Shown here piece by piece: positions 52,457-62,213 of a stretch of DNA of 64,000 bases. A program made the translations under genes and the position numbers. Source of the stretch: Streptomyces sp. 130. Lineage in GTDB: Bacteria; Actinomycetota; Actinomycetes; Streptomycetales; Streptomycetaceae. Position 1 is the first letter of the stretch. The number at the start of each line of letters is the position of its first letter. The stretch lies in the NCBI RefSeq assembly GCF_007096885.1, contig NZ_VJNO01000007.1, forward strand, positions 124,001-188,000, given 5' to 3'. The notes under the pieces were generated by a model that was given only the letters and a program-made list of their open reading frames with translations, was not told the DNA's origin and made no database searches.

Positions 52457-53092
52457 TCAGCGGCGGATGAGCCGGCGGGCCGTCGCCGCCGCCACCGCCG
52501 CCGTGCGCGAGTCGACGCCCAGCTTCGCGTAGACGTGCACCAGGTGCGACTTCACGGTCGCCTGGCTCAGGAACAGCCGCTTGCTGATCTCCGCGTTCGA
52601 CAGGCCCTCGCCGACCAGCCGCAGCACCTCCAGCTCGCGCTTGGTGAGCGCCTGGGCGGGGGTGCGCATGCGGTCCATCAGGCGGTGCGCGACGGCCGGG
52701 GCCAGCGCCGAACGCCCGGCGGCCGCCGTACGGACCGCCGCCGCCAGCTCCTCGGGCGGCGCGTCCTTCAGCAGATAGCCCGCCGCCCCCGCCTCGACCG
52801 CCGCCAGGATGTCCGCGTCGCTGTCGTAGGTCGTCAGGATCAGCACCCGGGGCGCGTCCGGCGCCGCCGTGATCGCGGCGGTCGCCTGCGCGCCGTGCAT
52901 CCCGGCGCCGAACTGGAGGTCCATCAGCACGACGTCCAGCCCGCCCGCCGCCGCCCGGGCGACCGCCTCCTCGGCGGTGGCGGCCTCCGCGACGACCCGG
53001 AAGTCCGGCTCGGTGTCCAGGACGGCCCGCAGCCCCGCCCGTACCACCGGGTGGTCGTCGGCGAGCAGCAGCCGGACGGGCGTCGCGCTCAC
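52457..53092 (-). CDS. NarL/LuxR-type response regulator
   Basis: The 211-residue protein has a receiver domain ([14 protein letters not shown], phosphorylated Asp in VVLMDLQFG near residue 56, TTYDSD, KDAPPEE) and a C-terminal LuxR helix-turn-helix ([20 protein letters not shown]). It overlaps its kinase gene by 4 bp. The divergent ABC transporter operon is the likely target. Confidence 0.95.
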   Translation of the reverse strand: MSATPVRLLLADDHPVVRAGLRAVLDTEPDFRVVAEAATAEEAVARAAAGGLDVVLMDLQFGAGMHGAQATAAITAAPDAPRVLILTTYDSDADILAAVEAGAAGYLLKDAPPEELAAAVRTAAAGRSALAPAVAHRLMDRMRTPAQALTKRELEVLRLVGEGLSNAEISKRLFLSQATVKSHLVHVYAKLGVDSRTAAVAAATARRLIRR

Positions 53093-54285
53093 GCCGCCTC
53101 CCGCCCGGTCCGGTCCAGCGGCAGCGTCAGCGCGACGGCGGTGCCCTGGCCGGGCGCCGACTCGACGCTCAGGGTGCCGCCGAGCGACCGGGCCCGGGCG
53201 CGCATCGCGGGCAGCCCGAAGCCGCCGGACTCCGTGGCGCCGGCCGCCGGGGCATCCTGCGCGAAGCCGCGTCCGTCGTCCACCACGTCCAGCGACACCG
53301 AGGTCTCCATGAAGCTCAGCGTGATCTCCGCCCGCCCCGCCCCGGCGTGCCGCACGGTGTTGGCCAGCGCCGACTGGGCGGCCCGCAGCAACGCCACCTC
53401 GTACGGCGTGGGCAGCTCCACCGGCGTGCCGCTGACCGCGAACCGCACGGTGAGCGCGGGTGTCGTGGAGCGGACCGACAGCCGTTCCAGGGCGGCCGTC
53501 AGCGAGCCGTTCTCCAGGTCCGGCGGGGTCAGCGCGCGGACGAAGCGACGGGCCTCGGCGAGGTTGTCCTGCGCCGCCTCGCGCGCCCGGTGCACATGGG
53601 CGGCGGCCGGGGCGTCCTCGGGCAGCACCCGTTCGGCCGCGCGCAGCAGCAGCTGGATGGAGGACAGGCCCTGGGCGAGGGTGTCGTGGATCTCCCGGGC
53701 CAGCCGTTCGCGCTCCGCGAGGGTGCCGGCGGCGCGCTCCGCCCCGGCCAGCTCCGCACGCGTCGCGACCAGCTCCTCGATGAGCTCACGGCGCCGCTCG
53801 CTCTCCCGGAACAGCGCCTCGTAGCCGAGGACCGTGGCGACGGCGACGGCCGCGCCGAGCAGCGGGCCGATGAAGGTGCCGGGCGTGACCGCCCGCCCGT
53901 GCAGCAGGAAGCCCGCGATGGCGGCGCCCGCCGTCACCGCCACCGCGGGCAGGCCCCAGCGCGTCGGCAGCAGGTGCAACTGGAGGAAGTAGAGCGGGAA
54001 GGCCACCCACAGCGCGTCCGGCGACAGCACCAGCAGCGCCGCCCACAGCCCCCCGAGCACCGCGAGCCACTCGGCGCCCGCCCGGGTCCCCGGCCGCACG
54101 GCCCCGGCCGCCGCGCCCGCCGCGTACACCGCCGCCAGCACCCCGGCGACGGCGGTGACCGCGCCGGGGCGCGCACCGCCGTCGGAGAACGCCTTGACGG
54201 CGGTGAGCGCCAGCAGGCCGAGCATCAGCCCGTGCAGGCACAGCCGCAGCGCGGCGGCGACCGGGGGATGGACACGCGTTTCCAT
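53089..54285 (-). CDS. Sensor histidine kinase (HisKA_3 type)
   Basis: The 398-residue kinase has about six N-terminal membrane helices (residues 10-160) without a large external domain. A dimerisation helix carries the phosphorylated His in [16 protein letters not shown] near residue 205, and the ATPase domain has [15 protein letters not shown] and VVDDGRGF...FGLPAM. Such kinases often sense membrane stress or antibiotics. The ATG at 54285 has no ribosome site and TACGCT lies just upstream, so the mRNA may be leaderless. Confidence 0.93.
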   Translation of the reverse strand: METRVHPPVAAALRLCLHGLMLGLLALTAVKAFSDGGARPGAVTAVAGVLAAVYAAGAAAGAVRPGTRAGAEWLAVLGGLWAALLVLSPDALWVAFPLYFLQLHLLPTRWGLPAVAVTAGAAIAGFLLHGRAVTPGTFIGPLLGAAVAVATVLGYEALFRESERRRELIEELVATRAELAGAERAAGTLAERERLAREIHDTLAQGLSSIQLLLRAAERVLPEDAPAAAHVHRAREAAQDNLAEARRFVRALTPPDLENGSLTAALERLSVRSTTPALTVRFAVSGTPVELPTPYEVALLRAAQSALANTVRHAGAGRAEITLSFMETSVSLDVVDDGRGFAQDAPAAGATESGGFGLPAMRARARSLGGTLSVESAPGQGTAVALTLPLDRTGREAA

Positions 54286-54322
54286 GATGAATTCAGCGTA
54301 GGCGCAGGCCGCCCGGGGCCGG

Positions 54323-54338
54323 TCAACCGAAAGGTTGA
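54323..54338. promoter_or_regulatory. Inverted repeat between kinase and ABC exporter genes
   Basis: TCAACC-GAAA-GGTTGA is a perfect 6-bp inverted repeat in the 110-bp divergent region, a plausible site for the adjacent response regulator. A second one, TTTCC-N9-GGAAA, lies at about 54364-54382. Confidence 0.45.
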
Positions 54339-54395
54339 TGTCGTCACCAGCCCGGGGGCGATGTTTCCGGAGCGGGCGGAAACGACGCTGGGTCC

Positions 54396-55469
54396 ATGTT
54401 CGTCGCATGGAGAGACCTACGGTTCGCCAAGGGCCGGTTCGCCCTGATGGGCACGGTGATCGTGCTGATCACCCTGCTCGTGGGCCTGCTGTCCGGCCTG
54501 ACCGCCGGGCTGGCCCGGGAGAACACCTCGGCCGTCACCGGGCTGGACGCCGACCACCTGGCGTTCGCCGCCCCGCCGGACGGCCGGGCGGTGTCCTTCA
54601 CCGACTCGTCCGTCGGCGAGGACGCCGTACGCGCATGGGCCGGGCAGCCCGGAGTGGCCGCCGCGCACCCGCTCGGCATCCGCACCCTGCACGCCACCGC
54701 CGATGGGAAGCGCACCGCCGCCGTCTCCGCGTTCGGCGTCGAGCCCGGCAGCGGCCTGGCGCCCGCCCGGATCGGCCCGGGCGAGGTCGTGCTCTCGCGC
54801 GGGGGCGCCGACGAGCTGGGCGTGCGCCCCGGCGACCGGCTGGCCCTCGGCGGGCGGGCGGTCACCGTGGCCGCCGTCGCGGGCGACGCCTCGTACAGCC
54901 ACACCCCGGTCGTCTGGACCGACCTCGCCGACTGGCGGCGGTCCGCGAGCGGGGACGGGGACGGGCGCGCGACCGTGATCGCCCTGTCCACCGATGGCGC
55001 CGACCTGGCCGCCGGTGACCGGGCGGCCGGCACCCGCACGCTCTCGCTGGACGACTCGCTGACCGCCATCGGCTCCTATCAGGCGGAGAACGGCTCCCTC
55101 CAGCTGATGCGCGGCTTCCTCTTCGCCATCTCCGCCCTGGTCATCGGCGCGTTCTTCACCGTCTGGACGATCCAGCGCAGCGGTGACGTCGCCGTGCTCA
55201 AGGCGCTGGGGGCCTCGACGCCGTATCTCCTGCGGGACGCGCTCGGCCAGGCCGTCGTGATGCTCGTCGTCGGTACGGGCCTGGGCACCCTCCTCGCCTC
55301 CGGCATCGGCGCCCTGGTCTCCGGCGGGGCCGTGCCGTTCGTCCTGGACGCGGCGACGGTCCTCGTCCCGGCCGCCGTGATGATCGCCCTCGGCGCGGCC
55401 GGGGCGGCCCTGTCCATCCGGCGGATCACCGCCGTCGACCCGCTCACCGCGCTCGGGAGTGCCCGATGA
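54396..55469 (+). CDS. ABC transporter permease (FtsX/MacB-like)
   Basis: The 357-residue protein has one N-terminal membrane helix (LMGTVIVLITLLVGLLSGLT), a periplasmic-type domain of about 190 residues and three C-terminal helices ending with RRITAVDPLTALGSAR, the FtsX family ending. With the next gene it forms an exporter, probably for lipids, peptides or antibiotics. It overlaps the ATPase gene by ATGA and is divergent from the two-component system. Confidence 0.92.
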   Translation: MFVAWRDLRFAKGRFALMGTVIVLITLLVGLLSGLTAGLARENTSAVTGLDADHLAFAAPPDGRAVSFTDSSVGEDAVRAWAGQPGVAAAHPLGIRTLHATADGKRTAAVSAFGVEPGSGLAPARIGPGEVVLSRGGADELGVRPGDRLALGGRAVTVAAVAGDASYSHTPVVWTDLADWRRSASGDGDGRATVIALSTDGADLAAGDRAAGTRTLSLDDSLTAIGSYQAENGSLQLMRGFLFAISALVIGAFFTVWTIQRSGDVAVLKALGASTPYLLRDALGQAVVMLVVGTGLGTLLASGIGALVSGGAVPFVLDAATVLVPAAVMIALGAAGAALSIRRITAVDPLTALGSAR

Positions 55470-56152
55470 CCCTCACGCTCACCGATGTCACCCTCACCTA
55501 CCCGGACGGCGACGGGCGGCTCACCGCGCTGGACCGCGTCGCGCTCGACGTGCCCGCCGGCACCCTCACCGCCGTCGTCGGCCCGTCCGGCTCCGGCAAG
55601 TCGAGCCTTCTCGCGGTGGCGGCCACCCTGGTCGCCCCGGACGACGGGGCGGTCGTCGTCGCCGGCACGGCCACCACGGGGCTCGGGCGCGCGGAGAAGG
55701 CGGCGCTGCGCCGGGAGCGCGTCGGCGTCGTCTTCCAGCAGCCCAACCTGCTCCCGTCCCTCACCGCCGTCGAACAGCTCCAGGTCATGACCCATCTGTC
55801 GGGCCGCCGGGCCGGGGCCGCCCGGGCCCGGGCGCTGGACCTGCTGGAAGCGGTCGGTCTCGCCGGGCAGGCCGGCCGCAGGCCCCACCAGCTCTCCGGC
55901 GGGCAGCGCCAGCGGATCAACATCGCCCGGGCCCTGATGAACGACCCGGCCCTGCTGCTCGTGGACGAGCCGACCAGCGCCCTGGACCACGAGCGCGGCG
56001 CGGCCGTCCTGGACCTGCTGGTGACGCTCACCCGGCAGCGGTCCACGGCGACGGTCCTGGTCACGCACGACCGCGCCCACCTGGACCGGGCGGACCGGAC
56101 GGTCACGATGCGCGACGGCCGCCTGACGGCACCGGCACCGGCACCGGCCTGA
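55466..56152 (+). CDS. ABC transporter ATP-binding protein (LolD/MacB-like)
   Basis: The 228-residue ATPase has Walker A VGPSGSGKSSLL, Q-loop VFQQPNLLPSL, signature LSGGQRQRINIARAL and Walker B ALLLVDEPTSALD, followed by the H-loop VLVTHDR. It pairs with the preceding FtsX-type permease. The short Ala/Pro tail is not conserved. Confidence 0.95.
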   Translation: MTLTLTDVTLTYPDGDGRLTALDRVALDVPAGTLTAVVGPSGSGKSSLLAVAATLVAPDDGAVVVAGTATTGLGRAEKAALRRERVGVVFQQPNLLPSLTAVEQLQVMTHLSGRRAGAARARALDLLEAVGLAGQAGRRPHQLSGGQRQRINIARALMNDPALLLVDEPTSALDHERGAAVLDLLVTLTRQRSTATVLVTHDRAHLDRADRTVTMRDGRLTAPAPAPA

Positions 56153-56196
56153 GCCGGCGCCGGCCCGGAACGGCGGCGGGCCCGCCGCACGGCCGC

Positions 56197-56997
56197 TCAG
56201 CCCGCCGCCCCGCTGCTCGCCAGCGCGTCCGACAGCTCCCTGGCCGCCTGCTGGAGGATCGGCACGATCCGCTCGGTGGCCGCCTCGGTGACCCGGCCCG
56301 CCGGGCCGGAGATCGAGATCGCGGCGGCGGTGGGGGAGTCGGGCACCGAGACCGCCAGGCACCGGACCCCTATCTCCTGTTCGTTGTCGTCCACCGCGTA
56401 ACCCACCCGGCGCACCTGCTCCAGCGCCTCCAGGAAACCGTCCGGCGTGGTGATCGTCTTCTCGGTGGCGGCGGGCATCCCGGTGCGGGCGAGCAGGGCG
56501 CGCACCTCGTCCGGCGGGGTGTGCGCGAGCAGCGCCTTGCCGACGCCCGTGGAGTGCGGCAACACCCGGCGGCCCACCTCGGTGAACATGCGCATCGAGT
56601 GCTTGGACGGCACCTGCGCCACGTAGACGATCTCGTCGCCGTCGAGCAGCGCCATGTTGGCCGTCTCGCCGGTCTCCTCGACCAGCCGGGCCAGATAGGG
56701 GCGGGCCCAGGTGCCGAGCAGCCGGGCGGCGGACTCGCCGAGGCGGATCAGGCGGGGGCCGAGCGCGTAACGCCGGTTGGGCTGCTGACGTACGTAACCG
56801 CACAGGACCAGCGTGCGCATCAGGCGGTGGATCGTGGGCAGCGGGAGTCCGCTGCTCGCGGAGAGCTCGCTCAGGCCGACCTCGCCCCCCGCGTCGGCCA
56901 TCCGCTCCAACAGGTCGAAGGCGCGTTCAAGGGACTGCACACCACCGCTGGAACCGGCGGGCTTGGAGTCGGAAGTGCTGGCGTGGGACGGCGGCAC
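56197..56997 (-). CDS. allR: IclR-family repressor, AllR-like
   Basis: The 266-residue protein has an N-terminal winged helix (VQSLERAFDLLERMADAGGE, SELSASSGLPLPTIHRLMRT) and an IclR effector domain (ETANMALLDGDEIVYVAQVP, STGVGKALLAHT, DDNEQEIGVRCLAVSVPD). It lies divergent from allantoinase as in S. coelicolor, where AllR represses allantoin and glyoxylate genes and is released by allantoate and weakly by glyoxylate. I chose the GTG at 56997, eight nt after AAAGGA; an upstream start at 57027 is less likely. Confidence 0.92.
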   Translation of the reverse strand: MPPSHASTSDSKPAGSSGGVQSLERAFDLLERMADAGGEVGLSELSASSGLPLPTIHRLMRTLVLCGYVRQQPNRRYALGPRLIRLGESAARLLGTWARPYLARLVEETGETANMALLDGDEIVYVAQVPSKHSMRMFTEVGRRVLPHSTGVGKALLAHTPPDEVRALLARTGMPAATEKTITTPDGFLEALEQVRRVGYAVDDNEQEIGVRCLAVSVPDSPTAAAISISGPAGRVTEAATERIVPILQQAARELSDALASSGAAG

Positions 56998-57160
56998 GTC
57001 AACGGTCCTTTCGAAGCGGAGGAGCAAGGCAGCAGCCTACCGGGCCCTTTCCGGCCGGCCCACAGCCGATGGCAGCCGTCATGGCCGGTCAGCGCCCGTT
57101 TGTCCGGGTGTCCGCAGGCCGCGCGGCACCCCGGCCGCGGACCGCCTGGCCCATTCTACG

Positions 57161-57289
57161 TTCCGTACTCCGAAAACATCCTTCTACTTTGTGGAAACCT
57201 CCAGAGCGGGCCCGGAGCCGGCGGGCTGCCGGGGAGAGGTCTTGACGGGCCGCGCCGCCGAGTGAAGACTCCTTCAACAGTTCGTTGAA
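57161..57289. promoter_or_regulatory. allR-allB divergent regulatory region
   Basis: Two 15-bp sites, TTCCGTACTCCGAAA (57161-57175) and TTCTACTTTGTGGAA (57182-57196), are centred 21 bp apart, the AllR-type tandem pattern. Further on, TCAACAGTTCGTTGA (57274-57288) lies 23 bp before the allB start; its complement differs at one position from the catalase/uraD palindrome. The region separates allR and allB, so allR may also regulate itself. Confidence 0.75.
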
Positions 57290-57311
57290 AAGTGCGAAGT
57301 GAGGAGCACCG

Positions 57312-58661
57312 GTGGCCGGTCCCGACGTGAAGCTGCTACTGCGCTCGACGCGCGTCGTCACCCCCGAGGGGACCCGGCCCGCATCGGTCGCCGTCACCGG
57401 CGGGACCATCGACGCCGTTCTGCCGTACGACACCGGGGCCCCGGCCGGTGCCCGCGTCGAGGACTTCGGGGACGACGTCCTGCTGCCCGGCCTCGTGGAC
57501 ACCCACGTCCATGTGAACGACCCCGGCCGCACCGAGTGGGAGGGCTTCTGGACCGCCACCCGCGCGGCGGCGGCCGGCGGCATCACCACGCTGCTCGACA
57601 TGCCGCTCAACTCGCTGCCGCCCACCACCACGGTCGAGAACCTGCGGATCAAGCAGGGCGTCGCCGAGCCCAAGGTGCACGTCGACACCGGCTTCTGGGG
57701 CGGCGCGATCCCGACGAACGTCAAGGACCTGCGCCCGCTGTACGAGGCCGGGGTGTTCGGTTTCAAGTGCTTCCTGTCGCCGTCCGGCGTCGAGGAGTTC
57801 CCGGAGCTGGACCAGGAGCAGCTGGCCCGGTCCATGGCTGAGATCGCCGGCTTCGGCGGGCTGCTCATCGTGCACGCCGAGGACCCCCACCACCTGGCCG
57901 CCGCGCCGCAGCGGAGCGGCCCCGCCTACGCCGACTTCCTGGCGTCCCGGCCGCGCGACGCGGAGAACACCGCGATCGAGGGCCTGATCGCCCACGCCCG
58001 CCGGCTGAACGCCCGCGTCCACGTCCTGCACCTCTCCTCCAGCGACGCGCTGCCGCTGATCGCCGCCGCCCGGCGCGAGGGTGTCCGGCTCACCGTCGAG
58101 ACCTGCCCGCACTTCCTCACCCTCACCGCCGAGGAGGTCCCGGACGGGGCCACCGAGTTCAAGTGCTGCCCGCCCATCCGGGAGGCCGTCAACCAGGACG
58201 CGCTGTGGCAGGGGCTCGCGGACGGCACCATCGACTGCATCGTCTCCGACCACTCGCCGTGCACCACCGACCTCAAGACCCCGGACTTCGCCTCCGCCTG
58301 GGGCGGGATCTCCTCCCTCCAGCTCGGCCTGCCCGCCATCTGGACCGAGGCCCGCCGGCGCGGCCACACCCTGGACGACGTCGCCCGCTGGATGTCCGCC
58401 GCCCCCGCCGCCCTGGCCGGGCTGCACCACAAGGGCGCCATCGAGGCGGGCCGCGACGCCGACTTCGCGGTCCTGGCGCCGGACGCCACCTTCACCGTCG
58501 ACCCGGCCGAGCTCTTCCACCGCAACCAGGTCACCGCCTACGCCGGGCGCACCCTGCACGGAGTGGTGCGCTCCACCTGGCTGCGCGGCGTACGCATCGC
58601 CGCCGACGGCGTCCTCTCCGAACCCACCGGCCGCCTCCAGACGAGGGACCCCCGAGCATGA
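57312..58661 (+). CDS. allB: Allantoinase
   Basis: The 449-residue amidohydrolase opens allantoin to allantoate. Metal ligands are in [18 protein letters not shown] near residue 60, the carboxylated-lysine region in [11 protein letters not shown] near 150, [11 protein letters not shown] near 185, VHVLHLSS near 240 and IVSDHSPC near 315. GAGGAG is five nt before the GTG start. In S. coelicolor the allantoicase gene alc follows directly; here it does not. Confidence 0.96.
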   Translation: MAGPDVKLLLRSTRVVTPEGTRPASVAVTGGTIDAVLPYDTGAPAGARVEDFGDDVLLPGLVDTHVHVNDPGRTEWEGFWTATRAAAAGGITTLLDMPLNSLPPTTTVENLRIKQGVAEPKVHVDTGFWGGAIPTNVKDLRPLYEAGVFGFKCFLSPSGVEEFPELDQEQLARSMAEIAGFGGLLIVHAEDPHHLAAAPQRSGPAYADFLASRPRDAENTAIEGLIAHARRLNARVHVLHLSSSDALPLIAAARREGVRLTVETCPHFLTLTAEEVPDGATEFKCCPPIREAVNQDALWQGLADGTIDCIVSDHSPCTTDLKTPDFASAWGGISSLQLGLPAIWTEARRRGHTLDDVARWMSAAPAALAGLHHKGAIEAGRDADFAVLAPDATFTVDPAELFHRNQVTAYAGRTLHGVVRSTWLRGVRIAADGVLSEPTGRLQTRDPRA

Positions 58662-58690
58662 CGGCCCGCCACACCGAACACGGCGGCTGA
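58658..58690 (+). other. Ten-codon minigene overlapping the allB stop
   Basis: An ATG overlaps the allB stop (ATGA) and reads [10 protein letters not shown] before TGA at 58688-58690. This is where the allantoicase gene starts in related genomes as I recall them, and that start also reads MTA. It may be the scar of an in-frame deletion of alc, or simply chance. It is unlikely to make a functional protein. Confidence 0.35.
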
Positions 58691-58711
58691 CCTCCCGGGG
58701 GCCCCGGGGCG

Positions 58712-59542
58712 TCAGAACTCCTCGTGCTCCTCGGGGTCCCCGCCGAACCGCTCCCGCCGCCCGTTCGAGATCCGCCCCAGCTCCTCGGGCGTCAGCTCGA
58801 AGCCGAACAGGTCCAGGTTCTCCCGCTGCCGCCCCGGATCGGCCGACTTGGGGATCGGTACGGCCCCGAGCTGGGTGTGCCAGCGCAGCACCGCCTGGCC
58901 CGGGGTGACGCCGTGCGCCTCGGCGACCGCCACCACCTCCGGGTCGGCCAGCAGGTCCCGGCCGCGCCCCAGCGGGCTCCAGCTCTGCGTGACGATCCCC
59001 ATCGCGGCGTGCGCCGCGCGCAGCTCCTCCTGGGGCAGCCGGGGGTGCAGCTCGATCTGGTTGACCGCGGGCACCACGCCCGTCTCCTCCTCCAGCCGCC
59101 TCAGATGCCCGGCGGTGAAGTTGGAGACCCCGATCGACCGGACGAGCCCGTCCTCGCGCAGCTTGACGAGCGCCCGCCAGGTGTCCACGTAGAGGCCCAC
59201 CCTGGGCAGCGGCCAGTGGATGAGATAGAGGTCCACGTAGTCCAGGCCGAGGTTGCTCCGGGACTCCTCGAAGGAGGCCAGCGTCTTCTCGTAGCCGTGG
59301 TGCCGGCCGGGCACCTTGGTCGTGACGAAGACCTCCTCGCGCGGGACTCCGCTACGGGCGACGCCGCGCCCCGTACCGGTCTCGTTGCCGTAGTTCAGCG
59401 CGGTGTCCACGAGCCGGTAGCCGAGGTCCAGGGCCCCGGACACCGCCTTCTCCGCCGCGTCGTCGTCCAGCGGGTAGGTGCCGAGCCCGACCGCCGGGAT
59501 CGTATGGCCGTCGTTCAGGGTGTGCACCGGGATACCGGACAT
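58712..59542 (-). CDS. Aldo/keto reductase
   Basis: The 276-residue TIM-barrel reductase has the family's catalytic Asp and Tyr (YRLVDTALNYGNE near residue 45), Lys in TTKVPGRHHGYE and His in LYLIHWPLP near 108, and NADPH-binding segments GVSNFTAGHL and PIPKSADPGRQREN near 235. It reduces aldehydes or ketones with NADPH, and the substrate is unknown. GAAGGGA precedes the ATG. It is convergent with allB. Confidence 0.93.
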   Translation of the reverse strand: MSGIPVHTLNDGHTIPAVGLGTYPLDDDAAEKAVSGALDLGYRLVDTALNYGNETGTGRGVARSGVPREEVFVTTKVPGRHHGYEKTLASFEESRSNLGLDYVDLYLIHWPLPRVGLYVDTWRALVKLREDGLVRSIGVSNFTAGHLRRLEEETGVVPAVNQIELHPRLPQEELRAAHAAMGIVTQSWSPLGRGRDLLADPEVVAVAEAHGVTPGQAVLRWHTQLGAVPIPKSADPGRQRENLDLFGFELTPEELGRISNGRRERFGGDPEEHEEF

Positions 59543-59708
59543 GATCGTCCCTTCTCGTCGCCTGCCGTTACGGACACGCCTTGCTGCCAGCGTAGGCGTG
59601 GAGGCGCCGGGCCGCCGGATCGTCCCCGGCCGCCCGGTAGCGTGAGCCTTCCCCCGTGCGAGCCGGTGCCGTCTCCACGTCGTCCCCGTGGAGAGAGCAG
59701 GAGCCCAG

Positions 59709-60638
59709 GTGTCCTCCGCCGCCGTCCCCGCCCCCGTCCTGGCCCCGCCGCGCCGGGCCTGGCTCACCGATCTGCCCGTCCTGCTGGTCGCGGTGGTCTG
59801 GGGGTCCAGCTATCTCGCCGCCAAGGGCATCACCACCCCGCGGACCGTCGTCGCCGTGCTCGTGCTGCGGTTCGCCGTCGTGCTGCCCGTGCTCGCGGTC
59901 GCGGGGTGGCGCGGGCTGCGCGCGCTGAGCGCCGCGCAGCGGCGGGGCGCCGGGCTGCTGGGCCTGGTGCTCAGCGGGATCTTCCTCGTGGAGACGTACG
60001 GCATCGTGCACACCTCGGCGACCAACGCCGGGCTCATCATCAGCCTCACCATGATCTTCACCCCGCTCGCCGAGGCCGCCGTCACCCGCACCCGGCCGAC
60101 CGGGTCCTTCCTGGCCGCCGCCGGGCTCAGTGTGGCCGGGGTGGTGCTGCTGACCCAGAGCGGCGGATTCACCAGCCCCTCGGCCGGTGACCTGCTCATG
60201 CTGGCCGCCGCCCTCGCCCGGACCCTGCACGTGCTGCTCATGGCCCGGATCAAGTCGGTCGAGGGCGCGGACGCGCTGTCCCTGACGACCGTGCAGCTCG
60301 GCAGCGCCGTCGCCGTCTTCGCCCTGCTGGCCGCCGCCCCGGGGACGGGCGAGGCGCCCTGGACGGTCGCCGCCGGATTCGGGGCCCGCGAGTGGGGCGG
60401 ACTGCTCTTCCTCTCGGTGTTCTGCACGCTCTTCGCGTTCTTCGTCCAGATGTGGTCCGTACGCCGCACCTCGCCCTCCCGGGTCAGCCTGCTGCTCGGT
60501 ACGGAACCGCTGTGGGCCGCCGCCGCCGGCATCGCGATCGGCGGCGAGCGCCCGGGCCTCGCCGGGGCGGCGGGGGCCGTGCTGGTGCTGGCCGGAACGG
60601 CCTGGGGGCGGCGCAGCGCGGGCCGGGGCGCGCGCTGA
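59709..60638 (+). CDS. DMT-superfamily transporter (EamA type)
   Basis: The 309-residue membrane protein has about ten helices in two EamA repeats, the first starting LPVLLVAVVWGSSYLAAKGI and the second DLLMLAAALARTLHVLLMA. Members export amino acids or metabolites. I chose the GTG at 59709, five nt after AGGAG, over an upstream GTG at 59688. Confidence 0.9.
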   Translation: MSSAAVPAPVLAPPRRAWLTDLPVLLVAVVWGSSYLAAKGITTPRTVVAVLVLRFAVVLPVLAVAGWRGLRALSAAQRRGAGLLGLVLSGIFLVETYGIVHTSATNAGLIISLTMIFTPLAEAAVTRTRPTGSFLAAAGLSVAGVVLLTQSGGFTSPSAGDLLMLAAALARTLHVLLMARIKSVEGADALSLTTVQLGSAVAVFALLAAAPGTGEAPWTVAAGFGAREWGGLLFLSVFCTLFAFFVQMWSVRRTSPSRVSLLLGTEPLWAAAAGIAIGGERPGLAGAAGAVLVLAGTAWGRRSAGRGAR

Positions 60639-60643
60639 CCGGC

Positions 60644-60847
60644 TCACTCCTTGATCGCGTCCGCCGCGACCATCACGGCCGCGCCCGCCACCACCAGCAC
60701 GATCGACACGAAGAGCGGATACTCCGAGGCGAACGGCAGCCGCCGCCACAGGTTGAAGAAGCGGAACCAGTCCAGCCACACATGCAGCAGCCCGGCGACC
60801 CCCTGGACGAAGACCAGGAAGCCCACCGTCTCGCAGAATTTCTTCAT
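60644..60847 (-). CDS. Small two-helix membrane protein
   Basis: The 67-residue protein has two hydrophobic segments (TVGFLVFVQGVAGLLHVWLD and FVSIVLVVAGAAVMVAAD). It is convergent with the transporter gene, 5 bp away. Codon bias is normal. No function is recognised. Confidence 0.7.
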   Translation of the reverse strand: MKKFCETVGFLVFVQGVAGLLHVWLDWFRFFNLWRRLPFASEYPLFVSIVLVVAGAAVMVAADAIKE

Positions 60848-60992
60848 GCCCCGAGCCTGGCCGCCGGGGCACCGCCACCGCGTCGGCCGGTGGGCTGCCC
60901 GCCGGGTCCGAAAGTCTCCGTCTCCGCGACTTCGGTCGCTCCCGCGCCCCGGAGACCCAAAACCCGCCGCCCACGTGCGTAGCTTTGTCGAC

Positions 60993-62213
60993 ATGACGCG
61001 TACGGAGTACCCCTGGCTGCTGCCCTCGGCGATGGCCGGACCCGAGCTGCCGGGCGACCGCGGCCGGTCCCGCCGCACCGTGCGGGACTGGGCCGTCGAC
61101 CTCACGGCGTTCCTCTGCGCGGCCGGCATCGGCCTGGCGACGCTCGCCACGATCGAGGCCGACCCCACCACCCCGAACGCCTTCGTGCTGGTCGACTCGC
61201 TCGTCGGCGCCGCCGCCTGCTGCGCCCTGTGGTTCCGGCGCCGCTGGCCGGTCGGGCTCGCCGCGGCCCTGACCCTGCTGTCCACGATCGAGCCGGTCGC
61301 GGCGGGCGCCCTGCTGGTCGCGCTGTTCAGCGTGGCCGTCCACCGGCCGTTCCGCCCGGCCGCCCTGGTCGGCGCCCTGGCCCTGGCCGTCACCCCCGTA
61401 CAGCCGTATCTGCGCCCCGACCCGAACTCGTCGTTCCTGGAGTCCACCGTCATCGGGCTCCTGCTGATCCTGCTGGTCCTCAGCTGGGGCATGATCGTGC
61501 GCTCCCGGCGCCAGCTCGTCGTCTCCCTCCGGGAACGCGCCGTCCGCGCCGAGACCGAGGCGGCCCTCCGCGCCGAGCAGGCCCAGCGGCTCGCCCGCGA
61601 GGAGATCGCCCGGGAGATGCACGACGTGCTCGCCCACCGGCTGACCCTGCTCAGCGTCCACGCCGGCGCCCTGGAATTCCGGCCCGACGCGCCCCCCGCC
61701 GAGGTCGGCCGCGCCGCCGGGGTCATCCGGGACAGCGCGCACGAGGCGCTCCAGGACCTCCGCGAGATCATCGGCGTACTCCGCGGCCCCCGCGACGGCG
61801 ACCCCGACGGCAACCGCCCCCAGCCCACCCTCGCCACCCTCGACGCGCTCGTCGCCGAGTCCCGGGAGGCGGGCATGAAGGTCGTCCTCGACAACCGCCT
61901 CGCCGACCCCGACGCCGTGCCCGCCGCCTCCGGGCGCACCGTCTACCGCATCGCCCAGGAGGCGCTGACCAACGCCCGCAAGCACGCCCCCGGCACCGAG
62001 GTCACCGTCGCCGTCACCGGCGGACCCGGGGAGGGCATCACCGTGGACGTGCGCAACCCGGCCCCCACCGAACCCTTCACCCCGGTCCCCGGCTCCGGCC
62101 AGGGGCTCATCGGCCTCACCGAACGGGCCACCCTCGCCGGGGGCCGCCTCGACCACGGGCCCGCCCCCGGCGGCGGGTTCGCGGTGCGGGCCTGGCTACC
62201 GTGGGCGTCATGA
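60993..62213 (+). CDS. Sensor histidine kinase (HisKA_3 type)
   Basis: The 406-residue kinase has four to five membrane helices in the first 150 residues, a coiled linker, the phosphorylated His in ARVEMHDVLAHRL-type sequence (REEIAREMHDVLAHRLTLL near residue 208), and an ATPase domain with RIAQEALTNARKHAPGTEV and SGQGLIGLTERATL. The ATG at 60993 has no ribosome site and TAGCTT lies about 12 bp upstream, so a leaderless mRNA is likely. Its stop overlaps the regulator start. Confidence 0.93.
   Translation: MTRTEYPWLLPSAMAGPELPGDRGRSRRTVRDWAVDLTAFLCAAGIGLATLATIEADPTTPNAFVLVDSLVGAAACCALWFRRRWPVGLAAALTLLSTIEPVAAGALLVALFSVAVHRPFRPAALVGALALAVTPVQPYLRPDPNSSFLESTVIGLLLILLVLSWGMIVRSRRQLVVSLRERAVRAETEAALRAEQAQRLAREEIAREMHDVLAHRLTLLSVHAGALEFRPDAPPAEVGRAAGVIRDSAHEALQDLREIIGVLRGPRDGDPDGNRPQPTLATLDALVAESREAGMKVVLDNRLADPDAVPAASGRTVYRIAQEALTNARKHAPGTEVTVAVTGGPGEGITVDVRNPAPTEPFTPVPGSGQGLIGLTERATLAGGRLDHGPAPGGGFAVRAWLPWAS

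Noticed and set aside
59568..62156. Long minus-strand open frame opposite the transporter and kinase genes
   Set aside because: It mirrors codon bias of the real genes on the other strand and has no recognisable protein features.
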